Positions 51,599 through 61,689 of a stretch of 64,000 bases of DNA are shown in pieces. This stretch comes from Schaalia sp. ORNL0103 (lineage in GTDB: Bacteria > Actinomycetota > Actinomycetes > Actinomycetales > Actinomycetaceae). Below the pieces are notes generated by a model that saw nothing but the letters and a program-made list of their open reading frames with translations, made no database searches and was not told where the DNA came from. The stretch is taken from the NCBI RefSeq assembly GCF_019429565.1, contig NZ_JAHXSA010000001.1:248001-312000 (forward strand). Direction: 5' to 3'. The number at the start of each line of letters is the position of its first letter. The first letter of the stretch is position 1. The position numbers and the translations under genes were made by a program.

Positions 51599-53139
51599 CG
51601 AAGCGCCCAGCCAACTCCCTGACCACCCTGATGGGAGCGGGGATCGCCGCTGCGGTTGTGGCCTCGGCGTCCATGTGGGTGTCGTCTGCTCCTGCCATGG
51701 TGGAAGGTACTGCGCAGAGCGCGCACCCCTCACAGGTCCAGCTCGCTTGCCCTTCCGGCATTGTCAATCCCTTTGAGACCACGAACGTCGCGGCGGGCAC
51801 CACCTGGTCCTCGCTGGCGACGGCTCCCGTATCTCCCGCACCCGCTTCTGTCACAGGGCAGGGCGGTGTCATCCCGACGGCCCTCACCCTCGCCGGTCAG
51901 GGCGGCGGTGAACTCGCCGGCCTCAGCGCCGTCGGCTGTGCGGCCGCTCGCACATCTCAGTGGATCGCGACCGGCGCGACCACCGCGGGTGCCGACATGG
52001 TCCTGATCCTGTCCAACCCCGGCCCCACAGCCTCGGTCGTCAGCATCGATGGGTACGGCGCGTCGGGGCCGCTCAACGCAGCGCCGCGTCAGGTGACAGT
52101 CCCCGCACGTTCCTCGGCCTCGGTGCTGCTCGCCGGATGGTTCCCCGACGAGAGCGCACTGGCCGTGCATGTGACCGCCGACGGGGGAGGGGTTGCCGCC
52201 TGGGCGCAGGCCTCCCTGATGAACGGTGAAATCCCGCAGGGCACCACCCTGGCGTCCGCGGTCGTGCCCGCAACCACGCAGACCGTCCTCGGCGTGGACC
52301 CGAAGGGAACCTCCCTGCTGCGCCTTGCCTCGCCGTCGGGAGATGCCCACGTGAGCGTCTCCGTCGCCGATTCGACCGGCGTGCACCCCTTGGCTGGAGG
52401 CGAGGCGACGGTCGCCGAAGGCACGACCCTCGACATGCCCCTCGACGGCGCGTCCAGCGACTCCAGTCCGATCACGCTCATCGTGACCTCCGATCGCGAG
52501 GTCGTGGCTCAGACGACGACAATCACCCTCGGTGCGCCGTGGGCGCAGCGAGCGAGTGCCTGGATCATGCGGTCCAACGCGACTCCCGCCACAGCCCTGA
52601 CTGAGGCGACTATTCCCGGCGCCACCCAGATTGAGGGCATGGGACGCCAGGTCCTCTCCACGACGCCGATCCGTGCCACTTCCCTGGCCACCAATTCGGG
52701 CGTCACCAACGTGCGTGCGAGCCTCCTGCTCTACGCACCCGCGGACGCCCAGGCCTCGTCGAATGATCAAGGCGTCGCCTCATCGGATGCCCCCAGTCCG
52801 AGCGCAACCCCTGACATCTGGGCCTCACCCTCGCCGAGCGGTGGGCAGTCCGGGACGAGCCAGTCCGGCGCCGATCAGGACCCACAGTCGAGCGGTACGT
52901 CTGCTTCCACACCCGGAGCGGTCGCCGTGCGCGTGGGCGGGCGCACCATCTACGTTGCACCCGGGATCCCCACCCTCGTGGACCTGCCTGACAACGGTGG
53001 AACCCTCAGCGCGGACTCTCCGATCCAGGCGGCTATCGTCGTCTCTGCGGACACAGCTGTGGGTCGCATGACCACGACGTGGAACGTGGGTACAGAAGGC
53101 ATCAGCGCCGTCAGCGGCGCCATCCGCACCACCAACTGA
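51595..53139 (+). CDS. DUF5719-family secreted protein
   Basis: A 514-residue protein with an N-terminal helix (MGAGIAAAVVASASMWVSSAP) that acts as signal or anchor, a long beta-rich body with repeated SVADSTGV/VTSDREVVA blocks, and a Ser/Gly/Pro/Gln-rich linker at about residues 385-440 before a short C-terminal domain. DUF5719 proteins accompany the large whiB2-linked glycosyltransferase, so the pair probably works together at the wall. The ATG follows GGAGGA, and the gene overlaps the upstream gene (ATGA). No catalytic motif is visible. Confidence 0.8.
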   Translation: MTKRPANSLTTLMGAGIAAAVVASASMWVSSAPAMVEGTAQSAHPSQVQLACPSGIVNPFETTNVAAGTTWSSLATAPVSPAPASVTGQGGVIPTALTLAGQGGGELAGLSAVGCAAARTSQWIATGATTAGADMVLILSNPGPTASVVSIDGYGASGPLNAAPRQVTVPARSSASVLLAGWFPDESALAVHVTADGGGVAAWAQASLMNGEIPQGTTLASAVVPATTQTVLGVDPKGTSLLRLASPSGDAHVSVSVADSTGVHPLAGGEATVAEGTTLDMPLDGASSDSSPITLIVTSDREVVAQTTTITLGAPWAQRASAWIMRSNATPATALTEATIPGATQIEGMGRQVLSTTPIRATSLATNSGVTNVRASLLLYAPADAQASSNDQGVASSDAPSPSATPDIWASPSPSGGQSGTSQSGADQDPQSSGTSASTPGAVAVRVGGRTIYVAPGIPTLVDLPDNGGTLSADSPIQAAIVVSADTAVGRMTTTWNVGTEGISAVSGAIRTTN

Positions 53140-53147
53140 AGCGCCGC

Positions 53148-53570
53148 TCAGTGCATCGCGTCGTCGATCTCGTCCGGCGGCAACGCCAGGATGTGGCTGA
53201 TGCGCTCGATCAATACCCTGCGCGTCATAACCGCGACCTCCTCCGGGGCGCACCGTAGCGTGATCGGCAGGCGATAGACGACGATACGATCGTGCAGACC
53301 GCGACGCCGATCCGCCGGGAAAATACGCGCGACGACGACGTTGTGAGACTCCCAGGGAGCAGGATTCGACGGGGGAACATCCTCGACCGCAAACTCGATC
53401 GTGGCCACCTGCGGCCATCGACGAATGAGCTCGGTGACGAGTTCGCCGACCATCAGATCGAAGTCCTCACGCCGCGTCCTCCACGCCGGAGTTCCCGGGA
53501 AAAATAGGGGACCGCGCGGACCGCGGCCGTGGCGGTCGCGACTCGAGACATGGCGGCGCGTAGGAAACAC
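53148..53570 (-). CDS. Degenerate metallopeptidase-family protein (Rv3259-like)
   Basis: The 140-residue protein matches the small metallopeptidase family found next to DUF3499 in actinobacteria: RDRHGRGPRGPLFFPGTPAWRTR at the N-terminus, then a conserved barrel core and VLIERISHILALPPDEID at the C-terminus. The zinc motif HExxH of the wider family is replaced by IERISH, so catalysis is doubtful. The GTG at 53570 gives a length close to Rv3259 and has TACCCT 6 nt upstream. Confidence 0.76.
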   Translation of the reverse strand: MFPTRRHVSSRDRHGRGPRGPLFFPGTPAWRTRREDFDLMVGELVTELIRRWPQVATIEFAVEDVPPSNPAPWESHNVVVARIFPADRRRGLHDRIVVYRLPITLRCAPEEVAVMTRRVLIERISHILALPPDEIDDAMH

Positions 53571-53576
53571 CCCCTC

Positions 53577-53632
53577 AGGGTAGGCGTATGGCGCGCCGAA
53601 GCGGGCGATACGGGCACAGAGTGTCGTACTCT
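53577..53632. promoter_or_regulatory. Divergent TANNNT elements for two leaderless starts
   Basis: The 69-bp gap between the two divergent genes holds TACCCT on the minus strand (53577-53582, 6 nt before the GTG at 53570) and TACTCT on the plus strand (53627-53632, 7 nt before the GTG at 53640). Confidence 0.6.
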
Positions 53633-53639
53633 TAGGGGC

Positions 53640-54092
53640 GTGATTGCCCAACGCCACTGCTCCAAGCCCGGCTGCTCCACGGTCGCTGTCGCCACTCTGA
53701 CCTACGACTACCGCGACTCGACGGTCGTTGTCGGCCCCCTCGCGACTGTCGCCGACCCTAACTCTTACGACCTGTGCGACGAACACGCGCACAACCTCAC
53801 CGCGCCGCTCGGCTGGCAGGTCGTGCGTTTGGCAACCACCTTCGAACCCGCTCCGCCCTCGGGGGATGACCTCGCGGCGCTCGTCGATGCCGTGCGCAGG
53901 GTCGCCCAGGAGGCGCAGGCAGCTCCGGCACCGCCTCAGGAGACCCGCAAGCCGACTACCGGACCGTTCGGGCCGGCGCGTTCCGTGGGGACCCCCGACA
54001 CCTCGAGCCCGCTCGATCCGTCGAGCCCCTACGCGCGACGCCGCGCCCAGTTCACCGTCGTCGACGGCACGGACACCGAGGACAACGACTAG
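53640..54092 (+). CDS. DUF3499-family protein
   Basis: A 150-residue protein with an N-terminal Cys-x5-Cys (CSKPGCS), the family core VATLTYDYRDSTVVVGPLAT, and YDLCDEHAHNLTAPLGWQVVRL, whose Cys and His could complete a metal site. The C-terminal 60 residues are Pro/Ser-rich and likely disordered. Function is unknown; it sits in the conserved whiB2 neighbourhood. Its stop lies 2 bp from the convergent RDD gene. Confidence 0.86.
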   Translation: MIAQRHCSKPGCSTVAVATLTYDYRDSTVVVGPLATVADPNSYDLCDEHAHNLTAPLGWQVVRLATTFEPAPPSGDDLAALVDAVRRVAQEAQAAPAPPQETRKPTTGPFGPARSVGTPDTSSPLDPSSPYARRRAQFTVVDGTDTEDND

Positions 54093-54094
54093 GG

Positions 54095-54925
54095 CTACAG
54101 GCCGAAACGAGCCTGCGTCGCCTCGTGGAAACGAGCCTGGCCTCGCGAGCGACGCTCAGCCTCCCGACCCCAGTCGCGATCCCTGCGGGCCACCAGCACG
54201 GCCGCAATCACAACCTCCGGGTGGAGGCCATCAGGGAGGGGAGTCTGCACGCGACGCGACAGACGCTGTGCGAGCGAGACGGCGACCTGTCCTCGAACGT
54301 CCGTCTTCAACGAGCGATTCGACTGCAGGAAGGCACGAGCCTCCGCGACGAGGGCATCGTCGAGGGGGAGGATCGTCGCTGTGCGTGCCCAGTCTTCGAG
54401 GCCCGGCGGCAGCACGAGCGGCGGGTAGAACACGGATGCGCCCTGCGAACACACCATCGTCCCGGCCGCCAGATCGCCCAGGCGCTTGCCTTTTGAACTC
54501 ATGATCTCCGCGAGTGCCGCGAGGCCACCGAAAGTCGCCCAGTTCTCCAGAATGCCCGTCGAGACGCGCACTGCGCTATGGCGGGCGGTGATCGCACCGC
54601 CGTCGTCGCGCACGACCCGCAGGTTAAATGCCCACTTCCCAAACGAACGCCCACGGGTCGCGATCTCGACGACCAGCGGCAGGAAGAACATCGTCGTCGA
54701 GAAGAAGCCGATGATGATCACGCGCTGGATCGACGGGGACGGCGAGGTAAACCTGACGGCCATGAGTAACAGCACGACCGTGCACATCAAGTACGTCGTC
54801 GCATCCATCACGGCGGCGGCGAAGCGCTCCGGAGGCGAGGCTGGCGTCACGTCCAGGGTGACTGCCTCGCCCGTGCGCACAAAGTCGTCTTGAATGGCGC
54901 TCGATTGACTGCGTTGCGTGCTCAT
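54095..54925 (-). CDS. RDD-family membrane protein
   Basis: The 276-residue protein has an RDD domain at about residues 25-160: ASPPERFAAAVMDATTYL with the Arg and Asp of the family, three hydrophobic segments, GRSFGKWAFNLRVVRDDG and GKRLGDLAAGTMV. A soluble C-terminal half of about 110 residues follows. RDD proteins are linked to transport or ion homeostasis in some bacteria; no function is proved for this branch. It diverges from the SpoIIM-like gene with only 18 bp between the starts. Confidence 0.85.
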   Translation of the reverse strand: MSTQRSQSSAIQDDFVRTGEAVTLDVTPASPPERFAAAVMDATTYLMCTVVLLLMAVRFTSPSPSIQRVIIIGFFSTTMFFLPLVVEIATRGRSFGKWAFNLRVVRDDGGAITARHSAVRVSTGILENWATFGGLAALAEIMSSKGKRLGDLAAGTMVCSQGASVFYPPLVLPPGLEDWARTATILPLDDALVAEARAFLQSNRSLKTDVRGQVAVSLAQRLSRRVQTPLPDGLHPEVVIAAVLVARRDRDWGREAERRSRGQARFHEATQARFGL

Positions 54926-54943
54926 ATATGACACGCTAGTCCA
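54926..54943. promoter_or_regulatory. 18-bp divergent promoter space with overlapping -10 elements
   Basis: TAGCGT on the minus strand (54933-54938) lies 7 nt before the RDD ATG. On the plus strand CACGCT (54932-54937) lies 6 nt before the SpoIIM-like ATG. Any -35 boxes would lie inside the opposite gene. Confidence 0.5.
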
Positions 54944-55936
54944 ATGGACATTGATGTGCTGCGGGTAAGTGGCGAAACGGAATGGAAACGGCTGGAACAG
55001 CTGACGCGCCAGCGCTCGCTGTCTGGCGACGAGATTGACGAATTCGACCGTCTCTACCGTTCGACCACAACGGATTTGGCGCGCGTTCGCACGCTCAACC
55101 CCGATCCCGACGTGATCGCGGAGCTGTCGCGCATCCTGTCCGCCGCGCGCGGGCGTCTCGCGGGCACCGGCGGCCTCTCCGGAACCGTTATCGCGCGTTT
55201 CTTCACGGTGTCCCTGCCGCTCACGCTCTACCGGATCCGTTGGGTGATCGTGGCCGTGATGGCAGCGTTCATTGCCATCGCCGGCGTCCAAGCGCACTAC
55301 CTGATGAGTCACCCGGACGTCATGAACGAGCTGGGTACCCCTGAGGAACTGAAGTACTATGCGCAGAGCGCGTTCGTTGAGTACTACCACCAGGACACGA
55401 ACGCGGAGTTTGGCCTGTCTGTGTGGGCCAACAATGCCTGGATCGCCCTGGTGGGCGTGGCCACGGGGATTACGGGCGTCTACCCGCTGAAGATCCTGTG
55501 GGAGAACGCCACGAGCATCGGCACCTCAACGGCCATCGTCTTTAGCTACGGCGGAGTCTGGCACTTCTTCCGTTTCATCCTGCCGCACGGACTTCCCGAG
55601 CTGACCGCCGTCTTCATCTCGATTGCGGCGGGCCTGCGCGTCTTCTGGTCGCTGCTCGTGCCGGGTCCGATGACGCGCTTCCAGGCTGTCGGACAGGCGG
55701 CTCGTAGCGCGATGACGGTCGCGGCGGGCTGTGCCATCCTCCTGGCCGGATCCGGCGTCCTGGAGGGCTTCGTGACGCCCTCCGACCTGCCTGACGCCGT
55801 CAAGATCACCCTCGGTGCTCTCATGACGGCCGCCGTGTGGGCATACATCCTCATCCTCGGGCGGCGCGCGCACCAGGCGGGCGGTAGCGCCGACGTCGGC
55901 ATTGACGCCGGCTACTACCAGCCCGTCTCGGGGTGA
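54944..55936 (+). CDS. Stage II sporulation protein M-like membrane protein
   Basis: A 330-residue protein with a soluble N-terminal helical part (about 90 residues) and five predicted membrane helices. TLYRIRWVIVAVMAAFIAIAG, NNAWIALVGVATGITGVYP and FRFILPHGLPELTAVFISIAAGLR are typical of the SpoIIM/DUF95 family. The organism does not sporulate as far as the window shows; in actinobacteria the protein accompanies DUF58, MoxR and RDD genes and probably acts at the envelope. Confidence 0.86.
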   Translation: MDIDVLRVSGETEWKRLEQLTRQRSLSGDEIDEFDRLYRSTTTDLARVRTLNPDPDVIAELSRILSAARGRLAGTGGLSGTVIARFFTVSLPLTLYRIRWVIVAVMAAFIAIAGVQAHYLMSHPDVMNELGTPEELKYYAQSAFVEYYHQDTNAEFGLSVWANNAWIALVGVATGITGVYPLKILWENATSIGTSTAIVFSYGGVWHFFRFILPHGLPELTAVFISIAAGLRVFWSLLVPGPMTRFQAVGQAARSAMTVAAGCAILLAGSGVLEGFVTPSDLPDAVKITLGALMTAAVWAYILILGRRAHQAGGSADVGIDAGYYQPVSG

Positions 55937-55976
55937 GGCTCTCACGCGGCGTCAACGCGCGCGAAGCAGGCCCGGC

Positions 55977-57308
55977 TCAGAGTCGGCCGCTCTTCTTGAG
56001 CTCGATGTAGCGGTCCGCGGTCCGGGCGGGAAGCAGACCCGCCGAGGCGCGCACGGTCAGAGCGCCGGCCAGGCGAGCGTCGGTGGCTCCCGCCTCGTCG
56101 GATCGCTCGGCGAGGGAAGCGGAGGCTGCAAGGAACACCTGCTCGGCGTCCTCGCGTCCTGCCCGAGCCCGGATTTCGTCCGGATCGGTTGCCGATGCAA
56201 CCAGCACCGTGTGGCGGTCGCTGAGACGCGCTAGCGCGTCGGTGAATTCGGTTTCCATGCCGGCCGGCGGAATCTTCGTTGCGATAACGACGAACGCGGA
56301 ATGATGAACGGTCTGCTCGACCGTGCTGACCATCTCCGACCAGTCGGTGACGTCCAGGCGGGGCGAAATATCCGTAAACGTGTGGGCCAGGGTCTCGATG
56401 ACCTTGGCTCCTCGCACGCCGGACACGCGTGCGCGGACAGCCGAGTCGAGGACGATGAGGTGCACCTTGTCGCCCGCACGGTCGGCCAGGGCAGCGAGAA
56501 GCAGGGCGGTTTCGATAGAGGAGTCGAGGCGCGGGGCGCGTCCCAGCGCGATAGAGTCGACCTCTTCGTGCTCTGGGGCTCCGAGCAGGGCCGAAGAGGC
56601 GCGCCCGCAGTCCACGACGATCACGACGTGGCGGTCGCGTTCGGGCCTCCACTGGCGCACCATCAGTTCCGTCGAACGCGCGGACGCGCGCCAGTCGATG
56701 TCGCGCGGATCGTCGCCCACGACGTAGGAGCGCAGGGAATCGAACTCGGTTCCCGCGCCGCGCAGCGTCGTCGGTGTGGTTCCTTCAAGCTCGTGGAGGC
56801 GGGCCAGGCGCGAGGGCAACAGGACGCGCGCCTTGAACTCGGGGAGCACCGACAGGGACAGGGGAGCGGACAGGCTCACCTGGCGCGCTCCCAGGTGCAG
56901 GGGACCCCACGAGCGAATCGTGACGACGTCGGCCTCGCGGGTGCCGCGCCGGGTCGGGGCGAGCACCGTGGAGACGCGCTCGGAGGTGCCCGGGCGCAGT
57001 CGCACTCGCTGGCGCACCGGCGACGGATCGAGCGAAGGGGGCCACGCGTCGCGCACATCCAGGTTCATGTGGCGCTTCGTCGTGTTTGTCAGCCGCAGGC
57101 GGGACTCGGTGGTCTGGTCAGCGCGAATCGGCCCGGTCACGTCACGGCTGAGACGCAGGGTGCGCGGGGAGGGCGCGGCGAAGGCATCGAGGAGGCACAC
57201 GGCCACGACGAGGCCACACCACGCCCACGCCAGAGCGCGGGACGGGGCGAAGGCGAGGGGAATAAGCCCGACCAGTACGAGGAGCGCGCTACGCGCTGAA
57301 ATCGCCAC
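55977..57308 (-). CDS. DUF58-family protein
   Basis: A 443-residue protein with two N-terminal helices (about residues 7-45), a beta-rich middle and a vWA-like C-terminal half. The DUF58 signature FDSLRSYVVGDDPRDIDWRA is clear, and VVIVDCG with later motifs suggests a partial MIDAS-type site. DUF58 and MoxR proteins act together in assembling or activating large complexes. The GTG at 57308 follows the MoxR stop by 7 nt with TGAGG ahead; an upstream GTG at 57347 would overlap MoxR. Confidence 0.85.
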   Translation of the reverse strand: MAISARSALLVLVGLIPLAFAPSRALAWAWCGLVVAVCLLDAFAAPSPRTLRLSRDVTGPIRADQTTESRLRLTNTTKRHMNLDVRDAWPPSLDPSPVRQRVRLRPGTSERVSTVLAPTRRGTREADVVTIRSWGPLHLGARQVSLSAPLSLSVLPEFKARVLLPSRLARLHELEGTTPTTLRGAGTEFDSLRSYVVGDDPRDIDWRASARSTELMVRQWRPERDRHVVIVVDCGRASSALLGAPEHEEVDSIALGRAPRLDSSIETALLLAALADRAGDKVHLIVLDSAVRARVSGVRGAKVIETLAHTFTDISPRLDVTDWSEMVSTVEQTVHHSAFVVIATKIPPAGMETEFTDALARLSDRHTVLVASATDPDEIRARAGREDAEQVFLAASASLAERSDEAGATDARLAGALTVRASAGLLPARTADRYIELKKSGRL

Positions 57309-57315
57309 GGGGGCC

Positions 57316-58459
<1,144 letters not shown>

Positions 58460-58467
<8 letters not shown>

Positions 58468-59611
58468 GGCGAATCTCCTTTTCGAGAGCGTCGAGGTCAT
58501 TGGCAAGGCGGATGAGCGCCTTTTCGGAGGTTGGGGGCGGACCCCACAGGAGGGCGGAGCAGCGCGAGGCGGGCAGGCCTCGCTGTTCCATCGCGTGAGT
58601 GAGGGCTTCCCGGTCGGCGGTGTGCGCAACGCCCAGGGCGGTCGCGATGCGCGAGGCCGTGGAGCTGCGCAGTGCCTGCGCGGCGTGCTCGTAGGCGCGC
58701 TGGGAACGCATGAGGCGGGCCTTGCCGATAAGCGTCTCGGAGGCCGGGACCTCGATGGGGAGGCGTTCGGAGGTGAGGGGGCCGAGCCTGCGACCACGCG
58801 CGAGGCCAGCCAGCAGGCAGGCGGCGATGACCATGAGGAACGCGGGCATGAGGTACGGGGATGTGAGCATCTCCTGCGTCGATGTGCCCGTCGGGGTATC
58901 GGTGCGCGTCGGCGAATACCATGCGACCTTCGGGGTCCGGCCGATCGCGTTGATTGCCAGCGCGGCATTTCCTCCCTCGGAGATCGCGCGGTTGCGCAGG
59001 CGCAGGGAGTCGGGGATCAGAGCGCGGAATCGGCCAGAGTCCGAGCGCTCGGCGTACGCGTAGTTCCTGCCGTCGTCGGAGAAACACAGATTCCATCCGT
59101 CGGTCGTGCCGGACAGTACGTAGTCCGAGGCCTGCAGATGCTGGGTACGGTCCGCAATGTCGGAGGTGCAGCCGGGGGTGAGCCACGTCTTGCTGCTGTA
59201 TTTGCGACTGGAACGCAAGCCCTGAAGGTAGACGGAGTATGACCCGTGATCCTCCTCGAGGCCCACGTAGACGACGTTCGTGCGCGTCTCGATAGCCTTC
59301 GCCATCTCCTCGGTCATACGCGACGGGAAAATAACGACGAGAGTTGTATTCTCGTCGACCGACGCCGCCTGCTGCGCGTTCACGTCACGCACGGAAATAC
59401 CGTGGTCGCCCAGCACCTGGGCGAGGGCGCGCGCCCCGTCGCCCCCCTTATTCCGAATACCGACGGGGGCGTTGTTGTACCCAGCCGTGGGCAGGATGGA
59501 CGCCGCGATCACTAACAGCAGCGAGAATACGACGATGATGATCATCGGACGTGCCGCGGCGAAGCGCTCGCGCGCCGTCGGAGTGACGACAGCGACCTGT
59601 GTGGCTTTCAC
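58460..59611 (-). CDS. DUF4350-family membrane protein
   Basis: A 383-residue protein with one N-terminal helix (PMIIIVVFSLLLVIAAS), a central domain (GARALAQVLGDHGISV is the DUF4350 signature, followed by VVIFPSRM), a second helix near residue 260 (LMPAFLMVIAACLLAGLARG) and a C-terminal helical tail. The GTG at 59611 follows GGAGGT by 7 nt and overlaps the DUF4129 stop (GTGA). It forms one operon with MoxR and DUF58. Confidence 0.85.
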
Positions 59612-60240
59612 GATGCCACCTCCGCATCGTGGCACGCGCGCAGGAGGTCCGGGGTGAAGCGGCGCAACGCCTCAACCTGATCGGATGAAACGCCGGAGCG
59701 GCCGTAGCGCACCTGGTCAAAGGCCTGTGCAAACTGATCGAGCTGGGGGCCGAACATGGGCGCGACTCGCGTCGCAGCGTGTGCCGCCTCGCGCGCCGTC
59801 AAGCCGGGCGTGGAAGTCACGACATCTTGAGCGTCCAGGCCCAAAACCATGAGACGGTACGCCCACACGTAGGCCAGGTCCCAGTCCTGGGCTGCCACGG
59901 CCTCGTCGAACGAGGCCTGAGCCTCCGTTTCGCTGGCCTCCTCCTCGAACACGGTCGGAGAGACGCGCTTGGCGAGGCGGATCGGGTTGAGGATAAGCGC
60001 AATGATGATTGCGGCGACCGCGATAATTCCCACGATCATAAAGATCAGGGAGACCGGGGGAGTGCCCTGCCCCTTCCAGGACAGGGCGTCCCAGAACCAG
60101 TCAATGAGCGACGCAACCCAGCGCGCGATGGGGTTGGGAACATTCGCGTACTCGCTGTGAGAGAGTTCCTCAACGATCCACTCGTGCGCCTCCCCCTCAT
60201 CGGGGGTCAGCGGAGCGTCGCAGGAGAGCAGGGTGATCAC
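59608..60240 (-). CDS. DUF4129-family membrane protein
   Basis: A 210-residue protein with one membrane helix (VSLIFMIVGIIAVAAIIIALI, about residues 63-85) and the cytoplasmic DUF4129 domain at the C-terminus (LTAREAAHAATRVAP, AFDQVRYGRSGVSSDQVEAL). The GTG start overlaps the previous gene's stop (GTGA). Gene order matches the conserved DUF4129-DUF4350-MoxR-DUF58 unit. Confidence 0.85.
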   Translation of the reverse strand: MITLLSCDAPLTPDEGEAHEWIVEELSHSEYANVPNPIARWVASLIDWFWDALSWKGQGTPPVSLIFMIVGIIAVAAIIIALILNPIRLAKRVSPTVFEEEASETEAQASFDEAVAAQDWDLAYVWAYRLMVLGLDAQDVVTSTPGLTAREAAHAATRVAPMFGPQLDQFAQAFDQVRYGRSGVSSDQVEALRRFTPDLLRACHDAEVAS

Positions 60241-61577
60241 TGCTGCTGTGCGCTTGCCTGGGCGAGGACCGCGGCGAAGTTCTCCTTACGGATGCGCAGA
60301 TCCGTGTACATGAGCGTCTCGAACGATGCAGAGAACGGCAGCAACAGCGAGGAGCCGAGCATAACGAAGAACATGGCGATGGCAGAGCCGATCGGGCTTG
60401 AGGGGTCGGACGTCGCCGCGAAGGAGACCAGGCCGCCGATGAGGCCGATGACGAATCCAATGAATCCGCCGATGAAGCCGACGACGAGGTTCAGCAGCAG
60501 GAAGCGGCCGAGAGTCGGCCAGAACTCACCCTTGACGAGCGACCAGGAACGCTTCAGCGAAGCGACGGGACCGATCTCCTCCAGCACCGCGCATATAGGA
60601 GCGAACAGCAGCTTGATCTGGAAGAAATAGATGAGGATAAAGACGGGGATAATAGCAGCGAAGGCGACAAGAACGAGCCACCACAAATCATCGTTGCCAC
60701 CCATCAATGCGGCGAGTGAGGCGAAGACGGCGACGATCCAGAGGACGACCGGGATCATTGTGATGACCGCGGTCAACGCAAAGGAGCCAAGGAGCGATCC
60801 GAGTCGCTTGCGCGTCATCGCCCACGCTTCGCTCAACGTCAGCTTCCTGCCGACCGTCATCTGGGAGACAGTCGAGGCCAGCAGGCCCGTGAGGATGCTC
60901 GTTCCCGCGAACGTGACGATCCATTGCACCAAGTTCGAAATCATTTGCAGGAGGAGAACGTTGGACCGATCCTCCAACGATTGCTGGAGTGCCTGGGGAT
61001 CGTAGTCAGTATTGGCGACGGACTCGTATCCGAGGCCCGAAAGCAGGATCGACACACTGGCAATGAGCGACACGAGCAGCATGATGACGACGGTGAAGCC
61101 GAAGAGAACCTTCGGGTTCGAACGGATTGCCTCGAAGGCGCCGCTGAACAGGTCACCGATCGTGAGAGGGCGCAAGGGGATGATGCCGGGCTTGGACTGC
61201 CACCCCCACCGGTTGGTGGTGGAGTAGCCGGATGCTCCGGGCTGGGCGTTGTAGCCAGGCTGTGCGCCATAAGTGGGCTGTGCGCCGTAGGTGGGGGCCT
61301 GGGGTGCGGTGTAGCCCGGCTGGGCTCCGTATCCCTGGGGGGCCTGGGGTGCGGTGTAGCCCGGCTGGGCTCCGTATCCCTGGGGGGCCTGGGGTGCGGT
61401 GTAGCCCGGCTGGGCTCCGTATCCCTGGGGGGCCTGGGGGGCCGTGTATCCCTGCTGAGCGCCGTAGCCCGGCTGGGCCCCGTAGCCCTGCTGGGGCGTC
61501 GGTGCGCCGGACTCGGGCTGCGGCGTCCATCCCTGGTAGGGGGCGGACGGATCGGGAGAGGTCCAGGGGGAGCTCAT
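60237..61577 (-). CDS. Multi-pass membrane protein with Gln/Gly/Tyr-rich N-terminal repeats
   Basis: A 446-residue protein. Residues 1-130 are low-complexity, with near-exact repeats of QGYGAQPGYTAPQAP. From about 135 (RPLTIGDLFSGAFEAIRSNP) a membrane region with about six helices begins, resembling glycerophosphoryl diester phosphodiesterase membrane-domain proteins, without a catalytic domain. It leads the operon that runs to DUF58. The ATG follows GGAGG. Its role may be membrane organisation; this is a guess. Confidence 0.8.
   Translation of the reverse strand: MSSPWTSPDPSAPYQGWTPQPESGAPTPQQGYGAQPGYGAQQGYTAPQAPQGYGAQPGYTAPQAPQGYGAQPGYTAPQAPQGYGAQPGYTAPQAPTYGAQPTYGAQPGYNAQPGASGYSTTNRWGWQSKPGIIPLRPLTIGDLFSGAFEAIRSNPKVLFGFTVVIMLLVSLIASVSILLSGLGYESVANTDYDPQALQQSLEDRSNVLLLQMISNLVQWIVTFAGTSILTGLLASTVSQMTVGRKLTLSEAWAMTRKRLGSLLGSFALTAVITMIPVVLWIVAVFASLAALMGGNDDLWWLVLVAFAAIIPVFILIYFFQIKLLFAPICAVLEEIGPVASLKRSWSLVKGEFWPTLGRFLLLNLVVGFIGGFIGFVIGLIGGLVSFAATSDPSSPIGSAIAMFFVMLGSSLLLPFSASFETLMYTDLRIRKENFAAVLAQASAQQQ
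61301..61435 (-). repeat. Three identical 45-bp tandem repeats
   Basis: Units at 61301-61345, 61346-61390 and 61391-61435 are exact copies, each coding 15 residues of the Gln/Gly/Tyr-rich N-terminus. Further degenerate copies flank them. The copy number probably varies between strains. Confidence 0.9.
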
Positions 61578-61689
61578 TGATGCCTCCGTGTTGATGGTGC
61601 TTCTACAGTGTCCATCCTGCCACATGCGCAACTTGCGCGAAACCTTATCTCGGGGAGAAATTGAGGGATGGCTGCGCGAGTCTCCTGCG

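Noticed and set aside
61301-61435. Regular 45-bp repeats as a CRISPR-like array
   Set aside because: The units are contiguous with no spacers, keep the reading frame, and code a low-complexity peptide tail.
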